Shown piece by piece: positions 8,351 through 13,550 of a stretch of 13,550 bases of DNA. A model generated the notes under the pieces. That model did not search any database, was not told where the DNA came from, and worked only from the letters and a program-made list of their open reading frames with translations. Source of the stretch: DATIHQ01 sp035480535 (lineage in GTDB: Bacteria; Chlamydiota; Chlamydiia; Chlamydiales; SM23-39); assembly GCA_035480535.1 (NCBI GenBank), contig DATIHQ010000036.1, positions 1 through 13,550 on the forward strand, in the 5' to 3' direction. The translations under genes were made by a program, and so were the position numbers. Each line of letters begins with the position of its first letter. The first letter of the stretch is position 1.

Positions 8351-8430
8351 AAAATTTTGTATAATATATTAAAATTCAGTGGTTTATGTTTTATAACAAT
8401 TGAAATTGATGCAAAAAAATTTTGTAAAAT
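8351..8430 (+). repeat. Pair of 15-base direct repeats with -10-like ends
   Basis: AAAATTTTGTATAAT (8351-8365) and AAAATTTTGTAAAAT (8416-8430) differ at one base and start 65 bases apart, about six helical turns. The first lies in a 12-bp perfect palindrome, ACAAAATTTTGT at 8349-8360. Each copy ends in a -10-like hexamer (TATAAT, TAAAAT). Possible -35 matches are TTGTCA at 8340-8345, with poor spacing, and TTGATG at 8406-8411, which sits 18 bases from TAAAAT at 8430-8435. They may be duplicated promoters or a paired protein-binding site. Confidence 0.45.
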
Positions 8431-8462
8431 AAAATTTTCACTTTATTTTTTCTAACTGTGTT

Positions 8463-8485
8463 CGCTAGATTGAAAATTTCTAGCG
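8463..8485. promoter_or_regulatory. 7-bp inverted repeat upstream of the lysC-like gene
   Basis: CGCTAGA (8463-8469) and TCTAGCG (8479-8485) are perfect inverted arms around a 9-base loop. The repeat ends 25 bases before the AGGA of the next gene. No T run follows, so it is not a standard terminator. An operator or a leader hairpin is more likely. Confidence 0.4.
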
Positions 8486-8522
8486 CTTGTAAAAAGATTT
8501 GTTTACGGCGAGGATAAAAAAT

Positions 8523-9287
8523 ATGTTAGTGATGAAATTCGGCGGTGCGAGTGTTGCCAACTCAGAAAGCTTTCACAAGATCGCCGATTTAATTATTGAA
8601 AGAACGAAACAACATCCTGAGATTGCCGTTGTCATTAGTGCAATGGGCAATACTACGGATCAATTGCTTCATCTCGCGCGGCAAGTCCATGCCAATCCGC
8701 CCCGCCGCGAACAAGATATGTTAGTTTCGGTCGGAGAGCGCATCAGTATTTCCCTTTTGGCGATGGCCCTCTCTTTAAAAGGAAAAGAAGCGGTGAGTTT
8801 TACAGGAAGCCAGTCGGGCATCATCACTTGTGAGAATCATACCGAGGCAAAAATCGTCGATGTGCGCCCCCACCGCCTCCTCCCCGTATTAAAGAAAGGG
8901 CAAATCGCCATTGTCGCTGGGTTTCAGGGCGTGAGCCGCCAAGGGGAGATCACCACGCTTGGCCGCGGAGGATCCGATACGAGCGCCGTCGCCCTCGCCA
9001 TCGCTTTAGGAGCCACCCAAGTGGAGTTTTATAAGGATGTTCCGGGCATCTTTGCAACCGATCCGAAAAAAGATCCCGCGGCGCCCCATTTCCCTACTTT
9101 AAGCTTTGAGAAGGCTTTGGAGCTCGCCAATCAAGGAGCCAAAGTACTTCACTCCCGCAGCATCGCTTTAGCTGCGAAAAATGGGGTGCAGCTCTCGATT
9201 CGTTCCTTCCAAAATCCAGAAATGAAAGGAACGGTTGTCGGCACTGCATCTCGGACTGAAAAAAGGTATGAGGTTGAAGGATGTTGA
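8523..9287 (+). CDS. lysC: Aspartokinase, catalytic domain only (no ACT domains)
   Basis: Phosphorylates L-aspartate to aspartyl phosphate, the first step towards diaminopimelate, lysine, methionine and threonine. The 254-aa product spans the amino-acid-kinase fold. KFGGASV is at residues 5-11 (usual form KFGGTSV). SAMGNTTDQL is at 39-48, VSVGERIS at 68-75, AGFQG at 132-136, TTLGRGGSDT at 144-153 and YKDVPGIFATDP at 170-181. Monofunctional aspartokinases are 400-450 aa with two C-terminal ACT domains that bind the feedback amino acids. Here the chain ends right after the catalytic fold, so allosteric control by that route is absent. The ATG at 8523 is chosen because AGGA lies 8 bases upstream; an upstream TTG at 8499 has no such site. 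The end overlaps the next gene by 7 bases. Chlamydiae usually carry lysC beside dap genes, so this may be a second, specialised copy. Confidence 0.85.
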   Translation: MLVMKFGGASVANSESFHKIADLIIERTKQHPEIAVVISAMGNTTDQLLHLARQVHANPPRREQDMLVSVGERISISLLAMALSLKGKEAVSFTGSQSGIITCENHTEAKIVDVRPHRLLPVLKKGQIAIVAGFQGVSRQGEITTLGRGGSDTSAVALAIALGATQVEFYKDVPGIFATDPKKDPAAPHFPTLSFEKALELANQGAKVLHSRSIALAAKNGVQLSIRSFQNPEMKGTVVGTASRTEKRYEVEGC

Positions 9288-11155
9288 CCCAAGAACAATT
9301 GGAATTTGATTTTGAATTCGGTTGTCCTTTTATTGAAGCAGAATACTATCGAGATGGGGCTCAAGACTTAATCCAACGGTTGGTTCCCACCGATCTTTTG
9401 CAAGCGACTGGAATGACGGTTCCCTCGCAAAGAGCCCGCTTTGCCGATATGCTCCCCCTCATTGCCTGGTCAGATTTAAATAAAGCTCCTTGCACGCTTT
9501 CAGTTCTCCTCCTCTGCAAATACCGCCTCAACGCCTGCAATTTCTTCTACGATATGGTGAGCCGCTGGCTGCTGCCCCAAAAAAGGGTGAATGTGGAGCT
9601 CTTTTTTGCCTCCGATGTGCGCCTACCCCATCTCTCTGAGGATCTCCTTTGCGTCGCGGAAATCGTCGTCCATTTAAAGAGCGCCCAAGATGTTGAAGAA
9701 GTGCGCCGCAATCTCCACGCCATTGAAACCGAAATACGCCTTGGCGTCGTCTCCAATTACCATGCGCGCCGCATCCTGGAGTTCAAAGGACTCTCCACAG
9801 ATGGAAAGACCGCGATGGTCCAGGAGAAAATCAGCTCGCTTATTCAAAGCCACTCCAAGGATTTCGATCCGGGCATTTTCACTCAAATGCAACATTTCCT
9901 CGTCACTTGCCCCGATGACTTTAAAAATGTGCGCGATTACCACCACATCAGCCGGATCATCTCCAATCTCTATTCAGTGCAAAAGCTCCTCAAGCAAAAC
10001 GTGGAAACGCTCCCCTCAAAACGGCATATCATACTCAAGTTCTTGAAAACACACCTGACGCCCCCCAAGCAAAAAGAAAGAGCCGTCCTCGGAATTATTG
10101 TCGGCCTGAATTTCCTTCGCGAACATGAACTCTTCGAGACGGGACATTTAGTGAGCGCGATCCGAAAATATATCCCTGCGATTCAACTCGTCGAGAGATC
10201 TTCCTTTACCGATCGTCCCACAAGCGCCTCTTATCAAACGATCTATCTCGAAATTGAGAAATCAGATGGGGTTGATTTTACCTTTGAAGAAATCCAAACG
10301 CTCCGCGCCCAGCTCCCCGACCAGATGAAAGGGCATATCGAACAACTCACCCACCCCATCTTCATGCCCCGCAACGAAGAGGAAGTGTTGCGCAATATCA
10401 TGGTTCTCTCTCGCCAGCTTCGCTTCGTCAGCGATATGCCGCAAGTCATTATCTCCTTCGATGAGCAAAAAGAGGCCGATCTTTGCTTCACCATCATCCT
10501 TCTCCGCATCCAAGCGGAAAACGCCCCCACCGTCCAAGAGCTTTTTGCCGCCAAGAAAACGCCCCTTAAACTTGTCACCGAACGCGTGCGCCGCGTCGGC
10601 CAGCTCCGCCGCAAATATGTAAAAGAGGCGACTGTCTTCCGCGTCCTACTTCCCAGCCATTCTTTCCTACGGCACGATCACTCCGTCGATCTCTATAAAG
10701 CGCGCGAGCACATCCTACTCGAAGTCAGCCGCGTCATCGGAGAAGTGCGCGACTACAATGGCGGCATGATCTATAAGCAGCACGAATCGCTCAACATGCT
10801 CAAAACCGCCCTCGGCCGCCTCGCCGAGCAACACAACCTGCTCATCGAAAAATTCTTCTACTCTCTCACCCCCAACGAACTCCGCAGCGTCATTGAGACA
10901 GACTCCCTCAAGCAACTCTTCCTCCTCCTTCTTGCAGCGATGAAATCAGACAAAAAGGACTGGCTCTTTAGACAAGATCCCCGCCGCGTCCTCGCCGTCC
11001 TCCCCTCCAAAAAGAAAAAGACGCTCGAATTCCCGCACCAGCTCGTCACCTTCTCCCTCGACGTCCACGAAACCCCCTACTCCGGCTACATGCTCCTCTC
11101 CGATGATAAAGAATCCCAAGCCCGTTTCCTAAAAGCCCTAGAAGAGATTCATTAG
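9281..11155 (+). CDS. Uncharacterised 624-residue protein coupled to aspartokinase
   Basis: I do not recognise this protein. The 624-aa product starts at an ATG lying 7 bases inside the aspartokinase gene (ATGTTGA), with AAGG just upstream. It has no signal peptide, no convincing membrane segment and no obvious nucleotide-binding loop. It reads as a soluble, mostly helical protein rich in Leu, Arg, His and Glu. The best candidates for a conserved core are IYLEIEKSDGVDFTFEEI (321-338), FMPRNEEEVLRNI (361-373) and PQVIISFDEQ (387-396). A weak internal similarity links residues 139-154 (EEVRRNLHAIETEIRL) to 367-382 (EEVLRNIMVLSRQLRF). Coding is unmistakable: the frame is long, and C-ending codons dominate as in ychF. 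Overlap with the kinase suggests joint expression. No function is assigned. It ends at the left edge of the palindromic element before a convergent threonine synthase gene. Confidence 0.85.
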   Translation: MLTQEQLEFDFEFGCPFIEAEYYRDGAQDLIQRLVPTDLLQATGMTVPSQRARFADMLPLIAWSDLNKAPCTLSVLLLCKYRLNACNFFYDMVSRWLLPQKRVNVELFFASDVRLPHLSEDLLCVAEIVVHLKSAQDVEEVRRNLHAIETEIRLGVVSNYHARRILEFKGLSTDGKTAMVQEKISSLIQSHSKDFDPGIFTQMQHFLVTCPDDFKNVRDYHHISRIISNLYSVQKLLKQNVETLPSKRHIILKFLKTHLTPPKQKERAVLGIIVGLNFLREHELFETGHLVSAIRKYIPAIQLVERSSFTDRPTSASYQTIYLEIEKSDGVDFTFEEIQTLRAQLPDQMKGHIEQLTHPIFMPRNEEEVLRNIMVLSRQLRFVSDMPQVIISFDEQKEADLCFTIILLRIQAENAPTVQELFAAKKTPLKLVTERVRRVGQLRRKYVKEATVFRVLLPSHSFLRHDHSVDLYKAREHILLEVSRVIGEVRDYNGGMIYKQHESLNMLKTALGRLAEQHNLLIEKFFYSLTPNELRSVIETDSLKQLFLLLLAAMKSDKKDWLFRQDPRRVLAVLPSKKKKTLEFPHQLVTFSLDVHETPYSGYMLLSDDKESQARFLKALEEIH

Positions 11156-11309
11156 GCGATCAGTAACTCCCGCTGAAAAAATTAACCACCGAGAACACCG
11201 AGTTCACCGAGATAAAATAATTTTTCTTTCTTGCGCGCATCGCGCCTCGGTGTTCTCTGTGAGCTCGGTGGTTATTATTGCGCTTTTGGCGGAAATCGCT
11301 GTTAGGCGA
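11152..11309. mobile_element. Possible MITE-like element flanked by 8-base direct repeats
   Basis: TTAGGCGA occurs at 11152-11159 and again at 11302-11309, directly flanking a 142-base non-coding segment that is an imperfect palindrome end to end. The outermost arms (CAG at 11161 onward, and the reverse complement of the sequence ending at 11301) match at 12 of 18 positions, and every mismatch is a transition. The inner arms are much better paired. The direct repeats include the stop codons of both convergent genes, so chance or coding constraint could contribute to them. No transposase is present, so any movement would need help from elsewhere. Confidence 0.4.
11183..11274. repeat. Inverted arms of three tandem 9-mers (NNCACCGAG), likely bidirectional terminator
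   Basis: The left arm is three 9-mers at 11185-11211 (ACCACCGAG, AACACCGAG, TTCACCGAG). The right arm is three complementary 9-mers at 11246-11272 (CTCGGTGTT, CTCTGTGAG, CTCGGTGGT). The outer 11 bases pair perfectly (TAACCACCGAG at 11183-11193 with 11264-11274). The loop holds a T-rich run at 11220-11229 and a small hairpin GCGCG-CAT-CGCGC at 11233-11245. Lying between convergent stops, it could end transcription from both sides. Similar repeats built on short CAC-GAG units are scattered through many bacterial genomes. Confidence 0.7.
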
Positions 11310-12507
11310 CTAGGATTTTGCGGAGGTCTTTCTCAATTGTGGAAATGCTGGAGCTGATTACATTGACCGGGTGGTGCTGAAACACCTCAGAATCCTTTAA
11401 TCCCGAGCCGGTAAGCATAAGAACAACCGATTCATTTTGTCGTATCTTGCCCGCTTTACGTAACTTTTTGACTGCTAGAAGGGAGGTCGCTGACGAGGGT
11501 TCAACGAAAAACCCAGCTTGCCCCAAAACACGTTGGCCGATCAGAATTTCTTCTTCTGTAACATCTTCAGCAAGCCAATTGTGTTTGTAGGCTTTGTCCA
11601 ATATTTCATCACCCCCCATGGGATTGCCGGTGGTAATGGCTTTGGCAATCGTGTGAACGTCAATGAAGGGTACCGGTTTTGTCTTTCGCTGTTTGAAAGC
11701 GGTGACAAGCGGGCTATTCTCTGCCGCTTGAACGATAATCATACGAGGTAGTTTATTTGTAAGTCCCGCTTCGAGTAGTTCGCGATAACCCTTGAATAAT
11801 CCACGAATATGACCACAAGCAGAGGTTGGCACAGCTATAAAATCTGGAATCTTTCCTCCCAATTGTTCATACAATTCAAAGGCACAGAATTTATAGCCCT
11901 CGACGCGAATGGGGCCATTGCCTGAGACAATCCGAAGTTTAAACGAATTAGCTAAACTTAAAACCTTTCGTTTCATTTCTCCGAAATCTGGAGCCTCTAC
12001 TTTAAGAATCGTCGCCCCATGGATAGCCATTGCCCGAATTTTTTCCTCAGGACAGAATGAGGGAATAAAAATAATAGGCTGAACACCCGAGCGGGCCCCA
12101 TATGCAGCGATCGATGCGCCCATATTCCCAGTCGAAATCGTAGCAACGAATCGCTCCCCCATCTGTTTAGCCATTAAAATACAGGGTAGAGACCCGCGAT
12201 CCTTAAAGCTCCAGGTGGGGTTCATGGTTTCATTTTTCAACAAAATGGAGTCTAGCCCTACATATTCTCCCAGTTTCTCGGATTCCAGCAACGGTGTGTT
12301 CCCTTCCCCAAGCGTGAACCCAGAATTGTAATTATCAAATGGCAAAAAGTCAGAAAAGCGTTGCCAAATAGTTGAGCCACTTTTAACGGTTGCCGACCCC
12401 AAACCCTCTATCTTAACTTCAAGTGATTCGCCACTCTCAGCAAACTCGTCGAGGCTGTCAAAGGGATATTTTTTCCCGGAGATTGTCGAAATTAAATACT
12501 TTTTCAT
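11302..12507 (-). CDS. thrC: Threonine synthase (PLP-dependent)
   Basis: Converts O-phospho-L-homoserine and water to L-threonine and phosphate, the last step of threonine synthesis. The 401-aa product is a fold-type II PLP enzyme. It has TLGEGNTPLLES at residues 65-76 and NPTWSFKDRG at 96-105, where Lys102 is the expected Schiff-base lysine. STGNMGASIAAYGA at 125-138 is the cofactor/substrate loop, and EPSSATSLLA and LTGSGLKD lie near the C-terminus. The usual PTGSFKDR is PTWSFKDR here. The ATG at 12507 is preceded by AGGGA, 4 bases upstream. The gene converges with the 624-aa reading frame and diverges from ridA. Codon use is more balanced than in that neighbour, hinting at a different origin. 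A related lyase acting on another phosphorylated amino acid is possible but less likely. Confidence 0.88.
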   Translation of the reverse strand: MKKYLISTISGKKYPFDSLDEFAESGESLEVKIEGLGSATVKSGSTIWQRFSDFLPFDNYNSGFTLGEGNTPLLESEKLGEYVGLDSILLKNETMNPTWSFKDRGSLPCILMAKQMGERFVATISTGNMGASIAAYGARSGVQPIIFIPSFCPEEKIRAMAIHGATILKVEAPDFGEMKRKVLSLANSFKLRIVSGNGPIRVEGYKFCAFELYEQLGGKIPDFIAVPTSACGHIRGLFKGYRELLEAGLTNKLPRMIIVQAAENSPLVTAFKQRKTKPVPFIDVHTIAKAITTGNPMGGDEILDKAYKHNWLAEDVTEEEILIGQRVLGQAGFFVEPSSATSLLAVKKLRKAGKIRQNESVVLMLTGSGLKDSEVFQHHPVNVISSSISTIEKDLRKILVA

Positions 12508-12581
12508 TTTATCCCTGTGGTTTTCGAAAAGGTTGGCACAATTCCCTCACATTTTTTATTGTCTCATTAAAAGGTAATATC
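12508..12581. promoter_or_regulatory. Short divergent control region between thrC and ridA
   Basis: These 74 bases must hold the start signals of both genes. For ridA, TTGGCA near 12534 with a weak TTATTG 17 bases on is the best match, and AAGG at 12571-12574 lies 7 bases before the ATG. I looked for a sigma-54 pair because of TTGGCAC, but the downstream GC element is absent. Confidence 0.35.
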
Positions 12582-12980
12582 ATGAACCCCAATATCCGAA
12601 AAATCGAAACAGCTGGAGCCCCTAAAGCAAGAGGTCCCTATTCTCAAGCCGTCAGGGTCGAGAATCTTCTGTTTGTATCGGGTCAAGTCGCGAGAGATCC
12701 AAAAACAAATAAGATTTCCGATTCTACAATCCAAGGCCAGACCCATCGAGTTCTCGACAACATCGAGGCGATTCTAAAGGCAGCCGGCTTAAGCTTAGCT
12801 GATGTGGTGAAGACTGACGTTTTCCTAATGGATATGGGGCAACTTCAGGAGATGAACGCAGTCTATGAACGTAGGTTCTCCTATCCCATTAAACCGGCAA
12901 GGGTAGCAGTTCAAGTGCGCCTGCCCTCAGAGGGGGCTTTAGTTGAGATTTCTTGTATAGCGGTCAGCAGAAAAGTCTAA
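12582..12980 (+). CDS. ridA: RidA-family 2-iminobutanoate/2-iminopropanoate deaminase
   Basis: A small trimeric cytosolic enzyme (YjgF/YER057c/UK114 family) that hydrolyses reactive enamines and imines released by PLP enzymes such as threonine and serine dehydratases. The 132-aa product has GPYSQAV at residues 18-24, LFVSGQVARDP at 30-40, VFLMDMGQLQEMNAVYERRF at 80-99 and KPARVAVQV at 104-112. Arg107 corresponds to the catalytic Arg105 of E. coli RidA, and Glu122 to Glu120. Length is normal. The frame is open for 159 bases upstream, but the ATG at 12582 has AAGG at 7 bases and matches the family N-terminus, so it is taken as the start. It is divergent from threonine synthase. A weak stem with a T run follows at once. 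Confidence 0.94.
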   Translation: MNPNIRKIETAGAPKARGPYSQAVRVENLLFVSGQVARDPKTNKISDSTIQGQTHRVLDNIEAILKAAGLSLADVVKTDVFLMDMGQLQEMNAVYERRFSYPIKPARVAVQVRLPSEGALVEISCIAVSRKV

Positions 12981-13010
12981 GTAGCTCATTATTAGACTAT
13001 TGCGTTTTTA
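12974..13010 (+). terminator. Weak rho-independent terminator after ridA
   Basis: AGTCTAA (12974-12980) pairs perfectly with TTAGACT (12992-12998) around an 11-base loop, and a T run begins at 13005. The left arm overlaps the ridA stop codon. The stem is short and A/T-rich, so termination may be inefficient. Confidence 0.4.
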
Positions 13011-13030
13011 TTCACTATTCAATCTATTTA

Positions 13031-13059
13031 TTGAAATTATCATTATAATTTGATATAAT
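13031..13059 (+). promoter_or_regulatory. Near-consensus sigma-70-type promoter
   Basis: TTGAAA (13031-13036), a 17-base spacer, and TATAAT (13054-13059) preceded by TGA form an extended -10 promoter close to the optimum. Surrounding sequence is very AT-rich. Initiation near 13066 would leave a leader of about 20 bases before the ATG at 13087. It is the strongest promoter match in the window. Confidence 0.7.
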
Positions 13060-13086
13060 TAATTTCAATTTAACTAAAATGGCAAT

Positions 13087-13550
13087 ATGAGCTCTTTATC
13101 CGAAATTACAATGGATGTTAGTTGTAAACAAACTCTAGGCGATTATTTAGATGCGCAAGTCGGTGCAGAGCCTGTTTCTGCAGAACTAGTAGGGCCGAAA
13201 GAAGTCAGGGCTCCAGGAGTCTATAAACGATTCTTAGATTCTGAAAGAAAAGAAGCTTTTAGAAATCGACTGATTGAAACAATCAAAAGAAATGGAACGC
13301 CCCAGCAAGCGGAAAGGTTTTTGGCGTTAGCTAAAAATCTCGATGTAAATGGAGCGGTCGTGTTTGGAGCGATCCTCAAGTCGGAGAGCTTTCAAAAACT
13401 GATCGAAGCCTACACAAAAATTCTGGCGGAAACTGGGAGTAAAAGCTGGCTTCATTCCTATGTGAATTTAGCCAACCATCCCAATTTTTTGACGAATAAG
13501 GAGTTCAACGCAGCCTTCACTCACCCTCTCCTCATTGCGTTGGTCTCTTA
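13087..13550 (+). CDS. Unrecognised protein, 5' part only
   Basis: From the ATG at 13087, 154 codons stay open to the window edge. I do not recognise the family. The visible part is hydrophilic at first (MSSLSEITMDVSCKQTLGDY), then reads as short helices, for example PQQAERFLALAKNLDVNG at about 77-94. No signal peptide, membrane segment or catalytic motif is visible. No good ribosome binding site precedes the ATG. Instead a three-codon frame (ATG GCA ATA TGA, 13079-13090) overlaps it, which could place ribosomes at the start. A strong promoter lies just upstream, so the gene is probably its own transcription unit. Codons are less C-rich than in the 624-aa gene. In this phylum an orphan gene with its own strong promoter may encode a lineage-specific or host-interaction protein, but nothing in the sequence proves it. 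Confidence 0.65.
   Translation, partial: MSSLSEITMDVSCKQTLGDYLDAQVGAEPVSAELVGPKEVRAPGVYKRFLDSERKEAFRNRLIETIKRNGTPQQAERFLALAKNLDVNGAVVFGAILKSESFQKLIEAYTKILAETGSKSWLHSYVNLANHPNFLTNKEFNAAFTHPLLIALVS

Larger units (their letters stand above)
8091..8522. promoter_or_regulatory. AT-rich divergent control region between rpsA and lysC-like gene
   Basis: This 432-base stretch has no convincing gene. It holds the rpsA leader and ribosome binding site (AGGAGA on the minus strand at 8107-8102), long A/T runs around 8321-8341 that could act as upstream elements, a direct repeat at 8351-8365 and 8416-8430, an inverted repeat at 8463-8485, and the AGGA of the plus-strand gene at 8511-8514. I see no tRNA, riboswitch or strong terminator in it. 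Confidence 0.6.

Noticed and set aside
8499..8522. TTG start for the aspartokinase
   Set aside because: It would put the AGGA site inside the coding region, and aspartokinases begin just before KFGG.
8091..8522. CRISPR array, tRNA or riboswitch in the large intergenic region
   Set aside because: No regularly spaced repeats beyond the single 15-base pair, no cloverleaf and no recognised aptamer pattern.
11183..11274. CRISPR-like repeats from the NNCACCGAG units
   Set aside because: The 9-base units are directly abutting and inverted between arms, with no spacers.
12531..12556. Sigma-54 promoter suggested by TTGGCAC
   Set aside because: The GC of the -12 element is missing at the required distance.
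12423..12581. Longer N-terminus for ridA
   Set aside because: The extension runs back into the divergent thrC gene, and the ATG at 12582 has a good ribosome binding site and the normal RidA N-terminus.

Overview
The window is a bacterial chromosome segment, most likely from a member of the Chlamydiota. The main reason is the seven-gene minus-strand run rpsA-nusA-infB-rbfA-truB-ribF-ychF, which has the same order as the run from CT098 to CT092 in Chlamydia trachomatis. TruB also lacks the usual C-terminal PUA domain. The neighbours (a short aspartokinase, threonine synthase, RidA) and the moderate, C-rich coding composition suggest an environmental, amoeba-symbiont-type lineage rather than a pathogenic Chlamydia. 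This placement comes from gene order and protein motifs only.

Region 1 (about 1-8090, minus strand) is a tightly packed translation and transcription operon. Ribosomal protein S1, NusA, IF-2, RbfA, TruB, a short RibF and YchF are joined by overlaps of 1 to 11 bases, with one 3-base gap. ychF runs off the left edge. IF-2 starts at TTG. RibF keeps only its FMN adenylyltransferase half and has no riboflavin kinase half.

Region 2 (8091-8522) is a 432-base AT-rich divergent control region between rpsA and the plus-strand genes. It holds candidate promoters for both directions, a near-identical 15-base direct repeat that overlaps -10-like sequences, and a 7-bp inverted repeat just upstream of the aspartokinase gene.

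Region 3 (8523-11155, plus strand) is a two-gene unit. A catalytic-only aspartokinase (254 aa, no ACT domains) overlaps by 7 bases a 624-residue protein that I do not recognise.

Region 4 (11152-11309) separates two convergent genes. It is a long imperfect palindrome whose core arms are each three tandem 9-mers (NNCACCGAG type), with the 8-base direct repeat TTAGGCGA on both sides. It could act as a bidirectional terminator and looks like a small non-coding mobile element.

Region 5 (11302-13550) has more balanced, less C-rich codons. A threonine synthase (minus) diverges from a RidA-family enamine/imine deaminase (plus), followed by a very strong consensus promoter and the 5' part of an unrecognised gene cut by the right edge. 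Aspartokinase and threonine synthase begin and end the aspartate-to-threonine pathway. RidA commonly detoxifies by-products of PLP enzymes, so regions 3 and 5 both relate to amino-acid metabolism, though they are not one operon.
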